From Cellvibrionaceae bacterium (GTDB taxonomy: Bacteria > Pseudomonadota > Gammaproteobacteria > Pseudomonadales > Cellvibrionaceae): DNA of 64,000 bases. The position numbers and the translations under genes are program-made. The stretch lies in contig JAGKWU010000011.1 in NCBI GenBank assembly GCA_021151695.1, positions 1 to 64,000 of the forward strand. Direction: 5' to 3'. The notes under the pieces are model-generated. The model ran no database searches. It worked only from the letters and a program-made list of their open reading frames with translations, and was not told where the DNA came from. Every line of letters starts with the position of its first letter. The stretch's first letter is position 1. Of the stretch, positions 54,133 to 63,869 are shown one piece after another.

Positions 54133-56505
54133 TTAGCGGTTTTCCAGGCGGTTGTAGTCCAGAATGCCCGCATCACCTGGATCGCTGGCGCGATAGTCGC
54201 TTAATAATTGGTCGCTAAACGCCCAAAAATCGGGGTTGCTGCGCCTGATACCGTAGCGGTCACGCAGGGCGCGGTAATCTTCCTCGCTGTTAAGCAGGCT
54301 GACGCGCTGGACAAAATCCGGTAAATCGGCGCGCGCCACCTGCATAAAGCTGTTGGGGTAGGAACCAATAATGCCACGGGCGATGGTCAGGTAGTCTTCG
54401 TCGGGCAAACGTCGACGCTCCTCACCAAAGAGTGAGGAGATATTGCTATAGCCATTATTGTGTACCAGGGTGAAGAGCCCGGTTTCGGGTACCCGGATGA
54501 TGGTTGTCTGCGGCAAAAAGCGGATAGCGCTGCCGGGTGCGCTTTGCAATTGCTGATAGAGCGCCAACTCCTCCCCGCTCAACCCGCTGCCGCGAATGTG
54601 ATGGGGTGACTCACTCGCTTTGCCCAGGCGGTACTTGAGCATATCGAACAGCTCCTGCTTGGGATCGGCAGTGATGTATTTAATGCTGGTGTTGGCCTTG
54701 ATCTGGTTGAGGTAAAGGTCGATAAACGTCTGCACATGACTTTCCGAATCGCGATACCAGAAAGCCAGCTCTTTTTGCTCGGTGGCGCGCGGCAACAGAC
54801 TGATGTAATTCATTTCACCTTCGATGCGCAAAAAGTCCATATAAAGCCGGCTGAGCAGCTGGTGTGTGACATTGCCGTAGACATCAAAGCCCGCCACCAG
54901 CAGATAGTGAATGCGCTCCAGCAGCGGATAGCCGATGACCCAGGCGGTCTTGGGTGATTCGCCGATCAACCCCTGATAAACGCTGGCGCTATCGCTGTGG
55001 CGGAAGATGGTGAGTGAGGCATTGGGATTAGTACCCTTGTCGCCATCCCAGATAACGCCCAATCCCAGGCCGGCCTCGCCGGTCATTTTTTCGCGCACGA
55101 AGGCGGCTTTGGATTGCAGGTAATCCTTTTGTAAATCCGAGTAGCGCATCCAGTTATTCAGCGGTAGCAAGCTGTTATTGCCCACCTCCGCGGGCAGCTC
55201 CAGATGCTTGCTGTTGTCGGCCAGGAATTTGGCATTGTCTTCCGAGCCCTGGGTCTCCGGGGCAAAGAAAAATACCCAGAAGTGATCCTGAATGACGTTG
55301 AGCGCTACCTGACCGCGACACACCGGGCCCTTGATAAAGTTCATGATGGTGAAGCGCGCCTCATCCAGCATAAAGCGATAGCGCGCATTGATGGGCAACT
55401 CGGCAAAGGTAATGAATGGATTGGACGCTGTTTCACGCGCGTATGACGGCAATTGTGTCACTTGATAGGACGCATCCAAAAACAGCGCGCGCCACTTGTC
55501 CATTCGCGCCTGGTTAAGCACATAGGGCATATGGGTTTTTACCACCACACTCGATGGATCGCGCCACAGACGGTAGTAGACGCGCGCTACGCCTGGATCA
55601 TCGTAAGGGCGGTCGCTGCTGATGCGATCAATGGGTTTACCGGGCGGCGTACGCGAGCGTACCAAACGAAAATACTGATCGGGCGCTTGCTCAAAATACA
55701 GCTGTGCGAGAAAGAGGTGCTCATACATATAGCGACTGGACAACTGCTGTTTAAGACTGTCTCCATTAAAAAACTTTTCCCAACTGGCGATTTGCGGCGG
55801 CAGCACCGGATTAAGTACCGGCACCTCACCAAAAGGTGCTCCCTGTGCCAGCCAGGCAATCAGGCGCGCCTGTTCATCCTGGCGCAACCCGGGCAATGCG
55901 TAGGGCATACCCCACAAGGGTTTGCGTTCGCGGAATGCCGCAAAGGTTTCAATGGTGGGGCAATACTGGTCGTGATCGAGGGCAAATTCAAAATCCGCCG
56001 GCAGTATAGGATCTGCCGGCAGCGGATTATCTTGCTTCAGGTTAAGCATTTGTACCATCACACTGGCGCGAGTGTTGGCGTCAACGCTGTTGCCCCGCTC
56101 GTTGAGCACGGGGAAAAAGCCTTTGTTGCGCCAACCCTGTGTACTGGTGGCATCCTCAAACATACGGGTAGGCGCTACACCCAACAGGCGAGTGCCATCA
56201 TAGACGCGCGTAGAATTGGCGCCGCGCAGCAACCCTTGATAGGAATCGAGCTTAAGTTGGCAGGGAGCGTCATAGCAGCCATGGCAGACGGTGCAGCGCT
56301 GCTCAATGAGAGGCTTGATATCGTGCTGGTAGCTGTAGGCGGGCAGCGGACTATAGCGCGGCGATACCGGTGCAGGGCGAAATTCCCGCGCGTGCGGCAA
56401 GCCATAGGCCCTATCCCAGCTGGAGCTGTTCAAACTCGTACAACTTATTAGCAACAACAGCGGCAGCATAAAACCACCGCGCAAAAACCAGGACCAAACA
56501 GCCAT
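54133..56505 (-). CDS. cti: Fatty acid cis/trans isomerase
   Basis: The 790-residue periplasmic heme enzyme converts cis- to trans-unsaturated fatty acids in membrane phospholipids, a fast response to solvents and heat in Pseudomonas and Vibrio. The cytochrome c-type heme site is C71-T-V-C-H75 in EQRCTVCHGCYDAPCQLKL. The N-terminal signal ends LLLLISC (Cys22), which could be a lipobox. Further family stretches are GPVCRGQVALNVIQDHFWVF, NYISLLPRATEQKELAFWYR and FTLVHNNGYSNISSLFGEE. It is a single-gene unit downstream of no obvious partner. Confidence 0.93.
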   Translation of the reverse strand: MAVWSWFLRGGFMLPLLLLISCTSLNSSSWDRAYGLPHAREFRPAPVSPRYSPLPAYSYQHDIKPLIEQRCTVCHGCYDAPCQLKLDSYQGLLRGANSTRVYDGTRLLGVAPTRMFEDATSTQGWRNKGFFPVLNERGNSVDANTRASVMVQMLNLKQDNPLPADPILPADFEFALDHDQYCPTIETFAAFRERKPLWGMPYALPGLRQDEQARLIAWLAQGAPFGEVPVLNPVLPPQIASWEKFFNGDSLKQQLSSRYMYEHLFLAQLYFEQAPDQYFRLVRSRTPPGKPIDRISSDRPYDDPGVARVYYRLWRDPSSVVVKTHMPYVLNQARMDKWRALFLDASYQVTQLPSYARETASNPFITFAELPINARYRFMLDEARFTIMNFIKGPVCRGQVALNVIQDHFWVFFFAPETQGSEDNAKFLADNSKHLELPAEVGNNSLLPLNNWMRYSDLQKDYLQSKAAFVREKMTGEAGLGLGVIWDGDKGTNPNASLTIFRHSDSASVYQGLIGESPKTAWVIGYPLLERIHYLLVAGFDVYGNVTHQLLSRLYMDFLRIEGEMNYISLLPRATEQKELAFWYRDSESHVQTFIDLYLNQIKANTSIKYITADPKQELFDMLKYRLGKASESPHHIRGSGLSGEELALYQQLQSAPGSAIRFLPQTTIIRVPETGLFTLVHNNGYSNISSLFGEERRRLPDEDYLTIARGIIGSYPNSFMQVARADLPDFVQRVSLLNSEEDYRALRDRYGIRRSNPDFWAFSDQLLSDYRASDPGDAGILDYNRLENR

Positions 56506-56708
56506 AGAGTCTCCCTGAAAAGTCGGCGCGCTCGTGCCGCTGCGCTCTCGCTACAAAGTTGACCACATTCGCCATAGTTGCAGCAATTGTCCTTGAGGGT
56601 TTATAGCCAAAATACCGGGTTTTGTGCGCATAGCACCCGCACAGGTTTTATCAAAAACATGACTTATCTGACGTATTAATAATTTTTTATACGCCAATCA
56701 AATTGCAT

Positions 56709-56731
56709 TTGACAACGTTGTCTCTCGTGCA
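56709..56731 (+). promoter_or_regulatory. LacI-type operator overlapping a -35 box
   Basis: GACAACGTTGTC (56711-56722) is a perfect 12-bp palindrome with the CG centre typical of LacI-family operators. Its left half forms TTGACA (56709-56714), an ideal -35 box. The -10 region 17 bases further (TAAGCT) is poor. It lies about 75-85 bases before the chemoreceptor ATG in the divergent cti/chemoreceptor region. No LacI-type regulator gene is in the window. Confidence 0.55.
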
Positions 56732-56795
56732 TAAGCTAACTTGAGCGATTAGTGATCGCCCCCTTTATCTTTACCCAGCCCTGCTGGAGGTTGTT

Positions 56796-58418
56796 ATGTC
56801 CTTGCGCCTGAAAATCTGGATTCTTACCGGTCTTATCTTTGTCGGCCTGCTCGGCATCATGCTGATAGGCCTATTCACCCTGCGCTACGCGAGCAACCTG
56901 GACAACAGCGCGCGGGTAGAACAGCTACTCAATAGCACCTACGCCAGCGTCATCCAGATGGAAAACCTGGCAGCGACGGGCAAGCTGGACGAGTCCAAAG
57001 CCAAAGAATTTGCCACCCAAATCCTTCGCAACAATATCTACCACAACTCCGAATATGTGTATGTGGCTGACGAACAACTCAACTTTGTCGCCACACCGCT
57101 CGACCCTCAGTTGCACGGCACCAGCTTCCACGAATTTAAAGACGGTAATGGCAAAAGTGTGGGCGATATTCTGCAAAACGCGGTCAATGCGGCGAACGGA
57201 AAACTCGCGCGCTACCACTGGACGCAAAAACAAGCCAACGGCTCTATAGAAGATAAACTCTCCATCGCTCGCGTAACCCCCAAATGGCATTGGGTGGTAG
57301 GGACAGGCATAGGATTTAACGAGGCCAATGCGCGTTTTTGGGAAACAGCGCGCTGGCAGTTGCTGATCTGCGTGCTGGTGGCACTGGTGATAGTGTTGCC
57401 GGTATTTATCTTCGCCTTTCGCTTGGAGCGCGGGCTGGGTGGCGAGCTGCGCGACGTGTTGGAGTTGGTACGTAAAGTGGCGGCGGGTGATCTGCGCGAA
57501 AATAACCTTTATCTCAGCGCGCCCGAAGAGAGCATCTACGGCTCGGTGCTGCGCATGCGCCATAACCTGCGCGACATGATGGCACGCATCAACCAAGCCG
57601 TTGCCAGCCTGCATAACATCAGCGATCTGATCGTCCACAAAGCCGAAGCCAGCAGTGAAATGGCCGAAAGCCAAAGCGTTAATACCAGCAAAATCGCCGC
57701 CTCGGCGGAAGAGTTCAACCAACAGACCAAGGCCGCTGTGCAACAGGCAAAACAGGCTACCAACCAGACGGATGCCGCGTCGCGCACTGCCGCTCAAGGC
57801 CAACAGTTGATTTCGGGAGCCGTCGGTAGCTTTGTGGAAATCGAATCCAGCGTGACTCTCACCCAATCCAGTATTGACGAGCTGGCGCGCAAGATCGACA
57901 GTATCTCCGCCATAGTTTCGGTGATCAGCGAAGTCGCCAACCAGACCAATTTGCTCGCACTCAACGCCGCGATTGAAGCCGCCCGCGCCGGCGAACAGGG
58001 TCGTGGTTTTGCCGTAGTGGCAGATGAAGTGCGCGGCCTCGCCCAACGCACTACGCAGGCCACCAAAGAAATTAGCGCAACCATAGGTACGGTGCAGGAA
58101 AGCAGCCGCACCAGCAAACAGCAGATGGACGAGATGGTGATCCAGCTGAAGCAAGGCATTCAGAAAACCCGCGAAGGCGGGCAGACGGTGAAGAGCATCC
58201 AACAGGAGACCGACGAAGTGGCCAGCATTGTGCGCCTGATCGGCCAGGCGTTGGTGGAGCATGTGACGGCGAGCAGTATGATTCTCGACTATGTAAGCCA
58301 GGTGGAAGAGTCATCCCTCGGCACTAAAGATGCCGCCCAGGGTACGCTCGAAGCCTCGCAAGATATCCGCCGCGCCTCCGACCAGCTCAGCCATATGTTG
58401 GAGGGTTTTACCATTTAA
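56796..58418 (+). CDS. Methyl-accepting chemotaxis protein
   Basis: The 540-residue transmembrane chemoreceptor has TM1 at about 8-30 and a periplasmic single-Cache domain (about 35-180; [31 protein letters not shown]). TM2 is at about 187-210, followed by HAMP and the cytoplasmic signalling domain with the hairpin tip [20 protein letters not shown] then [20 protein letters not shown]. The Cache type often binds small carboxylates such as pyruvate or acetate, but the ligand is unknown here. It has GGAGGTTGTT upstream. No C-terminal pentapeptide for CheR/CheB is seen. No other chemotaxis genes are nearby. Confidence 0.95.
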   Translation: MSLRLKIWILTGLIFVGLLGIMLIGLFTLRYASNLDNSARVEQLLNSTYASVIQMENLAATGKLDESKAKEFATQILRNNIYHNSEYVYVADEQLNFVATPLDPQLHGTSFHEFKDGNGKSVGDILQNAVNAANGKLARYHWTQKQANGSIEDKLSIARVTPKWHWVVGTGIGFNEANARFWETARWQLLICVLVALVIVLPVFIFAFRLERGLGGELRDVLELVRKVAAGDLRENNLYLSAPEESIYGSVLRMRHNLRDMMARINQAVASLHNISDLIVHKAEASSEMAESQSVNTSKIAASAEEFNQQTKAAVQQAKQATNQTDAASRTAAQGQQLISGAVGSFVEIESSVTLTQSSIDELARKIDSISAIVSVISEVANQTNLLALNAAIEAARAGEQGRGFAVVADEVRGLAQRTTQATKEISATIGTVQESSRTSKQQMDEMVIQLKQGIQKTREGGQTVKSIQQETDEVASIVRLIGQALVEHVTASSMILDYVSQVEESSLGTKDAAQGTLEASQDIRRASDQLSHMLEGFTI

Positions 58419-58523
58419 GGGAGAAATTGCCTTAAAAGAGAGTTTGCCCGGCAGGCTGGATACTGTATAAAAAGCCAGATAAAATCCCCGACACTTCAGC
58501 CTGCCACTTCATAGGGAGCCACC

Positions 58524-60194
58524 ATGCTCACCCATCTCAATATCCAGAATTTTACCCTTGTCGACCAATTGGACCTGGATATGAAACCGGGGATGACGGT
58601 GATCACCGGTGAGACAGGCGCAGGCAAATCCATTTTATTAGACGCCCTTGGCCAAACCCTGGGCGACCGCGCCGAAGCGGATCGCGTGCGACTGGGCGCC
58701 GCGCGCGCCGACATCACCGCTACTTTTGACACCAGCGCTATCACCAGCGCACAGGAATGGCTGATCAACAACGATTTGCAGCAATCGGAAAATCCTCACG
58801 AATGTTTATTGCGTCGTGTGATTAACAACGAAGGCAAATCCAAATCCTGGATCAATGGTCAACCTGTCACACTGCAACAATTGCGCACCCTCGGCGAAAT
58901 GCTGATCGACATCCACAGCCAGCACGAACACCAATCCTTATTATTGAAAGATACCCACCGCCGACTGCTGGACGAATTTGCCGGACAAAGTGAGCTCGCC
59001 AAGCAAGTAAAACTCGCCTATCGCGAATGGCAGAGCCGACTCGAACATTATTTGCATTTGCGCGATAACGCCGCCGAAGTGAGCGCGCGGTTTCAACTGC
59101 TCAGCTATCAAGTGAATGAGCTGGAGCAGTTGGATTTAGGAATTGGCGAACAGGAAAAACTCGAAGCCGAGCAGCGCTCGCTCGCCAACGCTGGCGAAAT
59201 ACTGCAAGGCAGCCATGAATTGCTCGCACTTTGCAATGACGATGAACAAGGGCTGGATATCAACCTCCATCGCGCGCTGCATATATTGCGCAATATGCCG
59301 GAGAAATCAGCATCGCTTATCGCTGCTGAAGAATTACTGGTGAGCGCGCAAATTCAAGTAGAAGAAGCGCGTCACGAAATAGATCACCACATAGATACTT
59401 TCAATCTCGATCCTGAACGCCTGCAAATTGTCGAAGAGCGTTTGAGCGCAATTTACGATATCGCGCGCAAGCATCGCGTGCGCCCGGAAGAGTTATCAGA
59501 TCTTATTAATCGCTTGAGTGCCGAACTGGCGCAGCTGCAAGGTGGCGATGCAAAACTCGATCAACTCGCACAGCAAGTGGATGCTGTGGAAAAAGCTTAT
59601 TTGCACTTGGCCGGACAGCTTTCTAATAAACGCCAAAAAGCGGCGGCAACTTTGGGCCAACAAGTTAACGCCCAATTGAAATTGCTCTCCATGGAGCATG
59701 CGAAACTTACCGTTAACCTCGCTCCGTTAAATGACAAACCATCAGCAAACGGTTTGGAAGAAGTCGAATTCCTGATCAGTACCAACCCCGGCCAACCGCC
59801 AAAATCCCTCGCAAAAGTTGCCTCAGGTGGCGAGCTATCGCGCATAAGCTTGGCAATTCAAGTGATCACCGCGCAAACCTCCGCAACACCAACACTGGTG
59901 TTTGACGAAGTAGACGTAGGTATTGGCGGTGCTACTGCCGATGTCGTCGGCCAACTGCTGCGTCAACTCGGTGATCGAGGGCAAGTGATTGTCGTAACCC
60001 ATCTCGCGCAGGTTGCCAGCAAAGGCCACCAGCATTTATTAGTCAGTAAAAAATCTACCAAAACCAACGCGGAATCCACACTGGGTTTACTGGAAGGTGA
60101 AGAGAAAGTGGCCGAGATCGCGCGCATGCTCGGCGGTGCGAAAGTCACCGAACAATCACTGGCGCATGCGCGGGAGATTTTAACGGCCAAGTAA
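58524..60194 (+). CDS. recN: DNA repair protein RecN
   Basis: The 556-residue SMC-like ATPase recruits to double-strand breaks. It begins MLTHLNIQNFTLVDQLDLDM. It has Walker A GETGAGKS (29-36), a central coiled-coil region of about 300 residues, the ABC signature VASGGELSRISLAIQ, Walker B TLVFDEVDVGIGGATADVVG, and the closing VTHLAQVASKGHQHLLVSK. GGGAGCCACC precedes the ATG. In E. coli it is an SOS gene; I did not find a clear LexA box (CTG-N10-CAG) in the 105 bases upstream. Confidence 0.97.
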   Translation: MLTHLNIQNFTLVDQLDLDMKPGMTVITGETGAGKSILLDALGQTLGDRAEADRVRLGAARADITATFDTSAITSAQEWLINNDLQQSENPHECLLRRVINNEGKSKSWINGQPVTLQQLRTLGEMLIDIHSQHEHQSLLLKDTHRRLLDEFAGQSELAKQVKLAYREWQSRLEHYLHLRDNAAEVSARFQLLSYQVNELEQLDLGIGEQEKLEAEQRSLANAGEILQGSHELLALCNDDEQGLDINLHRALHILRNMPEKSASLIAAEELLVSAQIQVEEARHEIDHHIDTFNLDPERLQIVEERLSAIYDIARKHRVRPEELSDLINRLSAELAQLQGGDAKLDQLAQQVDAVEKAYLHLAGQLSNKRQKAAATLGQQVNAQLKLLSMEHAKLTVNLAPLNDKPSANGLEEVEFLISTNPGQPPKSLAKVASGGELSRISLAIQVITAQTSATPTLVFDEVDVGIGGATADVVGQLLRQLGDRGQVIVVTHLAQVASKGHQHLLVSKKSTKTNAESTLGLLEGEEKVAEIARMLGGAKVTEQSLAHAREILTAK

Positions 60195-60227
60195 AATCGA
60201 CTGCCGTTCAGCTCAACAACGAAAAAT

Positions 60228-60254
60228 AAAAAAGGCGCTCACTGCGCCTTTTTT
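60228..60254. terminator. Bidirectional terminator between recN and fur
   Basis: The stem AAAAAAGGCG/CGCCTTTTTT with a CTCACTG-type loop is flanked by A and T runs. It lies 33 bases after recN and 30 bases after the convergent fur stop, so it can end both transcripts. Confidence 0.92.
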
Positions 60255-60283
60255 ATTGGTAGCGGAAGAGGATTTGCGCTATC

Positions 60284-60694
60284 TCACTTTTTCAGCGGTT
60301 TAACGTAAAGCACCAAACTATGATCGGTCAATTCGTAACCATGTTCATTGGCGATACGACGCTGCAAGGCTTCAATTTCGTCGTTATGGAACTCTATGAC
60401 GGTTCCGCTATCTATATCGACCATGTGATCGTGATGTTCACCGCGAGCGACTTCGAAGACTGAGTGGCCGCCGTCAAAGTTGTGCCTGACCACCAAGCCT
60501 GCGCTTTCAAACTGGGTGAGAACCCGGTAGACAGTGGCAAGCCCGACATCGTCGCCCTGCTCGATAAGCGCACGGTAAACGTCTTCGGCGCTCATGTGGT
60601 GCTGCTCCGCCGATTCCAGCATTTGCAGAATCTTGATGCGCGGCAAGGTGACTTTTAGGCCAGCTTTGCGCAGCTCCTGGTTTTCGTCCGCCAT
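60284..60694 (-). CDS. fur: Ferric uptake regulator Fur
   Basis: The 136-residue dimeric iron-dependent repressor has a winged-helix domain with recognition helix GLATVYRVLTQFESAGLVVR and the metal-binding HHDHMVDIDSG. The dimerisation domain ends DHSLVLYVKPLKK. Unlike E. coli Fur, the CxxC zinc motif is missing: DIDSG replaces CLDCG, and the whole protein contains no cysteine. Pseudomonas Fur also lacks the full CxxC. It is divergent from bamE with 77 bases between, the usual gammaproteobacterial arrangement. Confidence 0.97.
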   Translation of the reverse strand: MADENQELRKAGLKVTLPRIKILQMLESAEQHHMSAEDVYRALIEQGDDVGLATVYRVLTQFESAGLVVRHNFDGGHSVFEVARGEHHDHMVDIDSGTVIEFHNDEIEALQRRIANEHGYELTDHSLVLYVKPLKK

Positions 60695-60771
60695 TTTTCC
60701 CCCAAAACCTTCTCAGTATTCCTGTGGTTCGGGTATTATCCGTGTTCAAATAATTTAGTGGAAGCCCTCTT

Positions 60772-61212
60772 ATGAAATTAGCCAGTCGCGTTTTGCTGGT
60801 CGCTATATGTGTCAGTCTTGCCAGTTGTAACATCTTCCCGGGCGTTCACAAACTCAATATCCAACAAGGCCACATTATCACCCCTGAAATGGTCAGCCAG
60901 CTGAAACTGGGCATGAACAAGCGTCAAGTGCGCTTTGTGCTGGGCAATACTTTGCTGCCCGACAGCTTTAACGACAACCGTTGGGACTATTACTACAGCC
61001 TTAAACGCGGCCGCGACGGTAGTAAAACCAACCACCTGTTTACCGTGTATTTTGAAGGCGACAAGCTGGTAAAAATGGAAGGTGACTACCTGCCGGGCCC
61101 AGCGCCATTGAGCGAAGACAAATCGGAGAAATACCTGGATAACAGCAAGCGCGATATGCCGCTGCCAACCAATATTGAAACCAAGAAAGACCCGCGCGAC
61201 GAGCAGAAATAA
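60772..61212 (+). CDS. bamE: Outer membrane assembly lipoprotein BamE
   Basis: The 146-residue SmpA/OmlA-family lipoprotein of the BAM complex helps insert beta-barrels. The signal ends VSLASC (Cys19). The BLIP-like core shows NIQQGHIITPEMVSQLKLGM, NKRQVRFVLGNTLLPDSFND, RWDYYYSLKRG and FTVYFEGDKL, all typical of BamE. A charged tail follows. It is divergent from fur and followed by its own terminator. The promoter probably lies in the 77-base gap (TATTAT as -10, TTCTCA as -35, 18 apart). Confidence 0.97.
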   Translation: MKLASRVLLVAICVSLASCNIFPGVHKLNIQQGHIITPEMVSQLKLGMNKRQVRFVLGNTLLPDSFNDNRWDYYYSLKRGRDGSKTNHLFTVYFEGDKLVKMEGDYLPGPAPLSEDKSEKYLDNSKRDMPLPTNIETKKDPRDEQK

Positions 61213-61220
61213 GCTCATCT

Positions 61221-61256
61221 ACAGGCAGCTGTTATACGCAGCTGCCTGTTTCTTTT
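61221..61256 (+). terminator. Rho-independent terminator of bamE
   Basis: The perfect 11-bp stem ACAGGCAGCTG/CAGCTGCCTGT with a seven-base loop is followed by TTTCTTTT. It begins eight bases after the bamE stop. Confidence 0.92.
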
Positions 61257-61439
61257 GCTGCATTGCACCTCCATTATCCCCCCCCTTTTTACAGCCTGAC
61301 GGCTAGCTTGACACTCCTCCCCCCTCAACTAGGCTGAAAGCATTGGTCGTTGCCAGTGGCGCCTTGCTAATAACTCTCTTTTATTTGCCGCTCCGCTCGA
61401 TCCCTGTCCCCTGTCTTGCGCGAGAGCACCTGGCCCACG

Positions 61440-63869
61440 ATGGATTTCCTGACCAAACGCTGGCGTTACATTGTGCGAAAAACGAGCGCGCTGTTTCGTC
61501 TTTATGATGCTGAAGCTGCTGTAGCGGCAGGCTTTCGCGCACAACAGGTCAAAGCCATACTGCGACTCACCCCACTCACCATGGTCGCCAATCTGTTCAA
61601 TGCTTTCGTGCTGGTACTTATGTATCGCGGTACCGATAAGTTTGAATGGATATTGGGCTGGGTATTGGCATTGGGTATTTGTATCGTTATGGGCACCCGC
61701 GCCTGGCTTTTGCAGCGTCGCCGCCCACCGCCAGAGCGAGTATCCACCCGCGGGCTCAACCGGGCGACCCAACACGCCGTTATTCTGGGCTTTATCTGGG
61801 GGCTATTACCTATAGTCGCCTTTGACAGCAGCGATCCCACGAACACCTTACTGTTGACCACCATATGCACCGGCATGATTTGCGCCGGCGGCTTTGCGCT
61901 GGCAACTGTGCCCCAGGCAGCGACAGGCTATGTTGTTATGATGGCCCTGGGCTGCGAAATTGCACTGTTGCTGGACCCGGCCCACTACTGGTACCTGGAG
62001 ATGCTGCTGGGCATATACGCCCTGATTATCTGCTCGGCGGTCATTGCCAGTGCCCGCACCTTTGGCGCGCGACTGATGGCCGAGGCAGAGGCTGCTCACC
62101 AACAACAGCTTGTGAGTTTGCTGCTCCACGATTTTGAATCCCATACCAGCGACTGGCTGTGGGAGTTGAACTTGAAGGGCCAACTGATCGATCCCTCCAA
62201 AAAGCTGCTGAACATTCTCGGTGTGCGCGGCCCCAGCCTTGGCAAGGTCGCTTTTATCGAGCTATTTGATCACGCGTTTGCAGAGCAGGAATACGGCGAC
62301 AAGAACCCCATCACCCAGTTGCGCCAACATCTGCAAGAGCTGGTGGCCTTTCGCGAGCTGGTTGTGCCCATTGTGATCCACGGCGAGCGCAACTGGTGGC
62401 AACTCACGGCCAAACCACTGTTCAACAATAATGGCGAGCCCATTGGCTGGCGCGGCGTTGGCTCCGACGTAACCCACAAGCGCACTGCCGAGCTGGAGAT
62501 GCGCCGCCTGGCCAATTACGATTCACTCACCAGCCTGGCCAACCGCCATCAGTTTTATGTGCAGCTGGAAACCCTCAAAAAGCAGAGCCATTTTCACTCC
62601 TGTGCGGTGTTTTTTCTCGACCTCGACAACTTTAAAAACGTTAACGATTCCCTCGGCCACGGTGTTGGCGATTTAGTGCTACAGACAGTGGCGCAGCGGT
62701 TGTTGGCTGCCGTGCGCAGCAATGATTTGCTGGCGCGCCTGGGCGGCGATGAGTTTGCGCTTATCAGCTACGGGGAGGATTCCATTATTCGCGCCGGCCA
62801 GCTTGCCCAGCGCCTGCTCGATACCTTTATGAAGCCCTGCATCATCAACGGCAAGGTATTGCAGGTGGGCTGCAGTATTGGGATCGCCCTGGCGCCGGAG
62901 CACGGCGATGATCCCGAAACCTTGCTGCGCAATGCGGATATGGCTTTGTATGCCGCCAAATCCGCAGGGCGCCACACCTTCCGGTTTTATGAGGCGGGCA
63001 TGGATGTGGTGGCGCGCCAGAAGCTGCATTTACTCAACGACATGCGTTCGGCACTGGAGGAGCACGCGTCCACCAGTCGCCTGCTGCACAAGAATTTTAC
63101 CGAGGACCTGGTCTGGCCGCAGACTCCTATTCGCGGCCAATTCGAGATTTTCTTCCAGCCCCAGATCAAACTCGCCAGCCAGCAGATTATGGGTTTTGAA
63201 GCGCTGATTCGCTGGCACCACCCGGAGCTGGGCCTGATACCGCCCGCGCAATTTATCCCTCTCGCCGAAGAGTCCAACCTGATTATTCCCATAGGCACCT
63301 GGGTATTAGTGGAAGCCTGCAAATACGCCGCTAAATGGCCGGACAACTGGCGCATTGCCGTAAATCTCTCGGCAGTGCAATTCCGCGAGGGCAATGTGGT
63401 GGATGTAGTGCGCTGGGCGCTACAGATCAGCCGCCTTGCGCCCGAACGGCTGGAGCTGGAGATCACCGAATCCCTGTTGATCCACGACAACCTGGCGGCG
63501 CAGCAAACCCTTACCGCGCTGAGCCAACTGGGCGTGCGCATTGCCCTGGATGATTTTGGTACTGGCTATTCGTCACTCGCCTACCTGCGCCGCTTTCCAC
63601 TCAACAAACTCAAAATTGACCGCAGTTTTGTCATGGCGCTGACCCAGGATGAAAGTGCACTCGCCATCGTTAACGCGATTATTCGCCTGGCGGAAGCACT
63701 CAAGCTGGACACCACCGCGGAAGGTATAGAGTCCTTGCAGGAGGCGGAAATTCTGCGCGCCTGCGGTTGTTCGGATGCCCAGGGGTTTCATTTTGGCCGG
63801 CCCATGCCGCTGCAGGATGCCATGGCTTTTGCACGCGAATTTGATCAAAAACAAACGGCTTCGAATTAA
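61440..63869 (+). CDS. Membrane GGDEF-EAL c-di-GMP enzyme
   Basis: The 809-residue protein has an N-terminal region of five or six membrane helices (about 30-210). A PAS-like segment follows (about 225-350; DWLWELNLKGQLIDPSKKLL, GWRGVGSDVTHKRTAELEMR). The GGDEF domain has an intact G435-G-D-E-F439 site (ARLGGDEFALISYGE). The EAL domain carries E587-A-L in GFEALIRWHHPELG, with DDFGTGYSSLAYLRRFPLNK and LKIDRSFVMAL. Both active sites look complete, so the net activity cannot be predicted. The start is ATG 61440; the frame opens at a TTG eight codons earlier. No RxxD inhibitory site was obvious just before GGDEF. Confidence 0.94.
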   Translation: MDFLTKRWRYIVRKTSALFRLYDAEAAVAAGFRAQQVKAILRLTPLTMVANLFNAFVLVLMYRGTDKFEWILGWVLALGICIVMGTRAWLLQRRRPPPERVSTRGLNRATQHAVILGFIWGLLPIVAFDSSDPTNTLLLTTICTGMICAGGFALATVPQAATGYVVMMALGCEIALLLDPAHYWYLEMLLGIYALIICSAVIASARTFGARLMAEAEAAHQQQLVSLLLHDFESHTSDWLWELNLKGQLIDPSKKLLNILGVRGPSLGKVAFIELFDHAFAEQEYGDKNPITQLRQHLQELVAFRELVVPIVIHGERNWWQLTAKPLFNNNGEPIGWRGVGSDVTHKRTAELEMRRLANYDSLTSLANRHQFYVQLETLKKQSHFHSCAVFFLDLDNFKNVNDSLGHGVGDLVLQTVAQRLLAAVRSNDLLARLGGDEFALISYGEDSIIRAGQLAQRLLDTFMKPCIINGKVLQVGCSIGIALAPEHGDDPETLLRNADMALYAAKSAGRHTFRFYEAGMDVVARQKLHLLNDMRSALEEHASTSRLLHKNFTEDLVWPQTPIRGQFEIFFQPQIKLASQQIMGFEALIRWHHPELGLIPPAQFIPLAEESNLIIPIGTWVLVEACKYAAKWPDNWRIAVNLSAVQFREGNVVDVVRWALQISRLAPERLELEITESLLIHDNLAAQQTLTALSQLGVRIALDDFGTGYSSLAYLRRFPLNKLKIDRSFVMALTQDESALAIVNAIIRLAEALKLDTTAEGIESLQEAEILRACGCSDAQGFHFGRPMPLQDAMAFAREFDQKQTASN

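Noticed and set aside
55453..56451. A 332-codon plus-strand frame opposite cti.
   Set aside because: It is antisense to a well-supported gene and has no recognisable motif.
56925..58262. A 445-codon minus-strand open frame opposite the chemoreceptor gene.
   Set aside because: It mirrors the highly conserved signalling domain on the other strand and shows typical shadow composition (many His, Ala, Leu, Arg).
58419..58523. LexA box upstream of recN.
   Set aside because: I looked for CTG-N10-CAG and found no convincing match in the gap.
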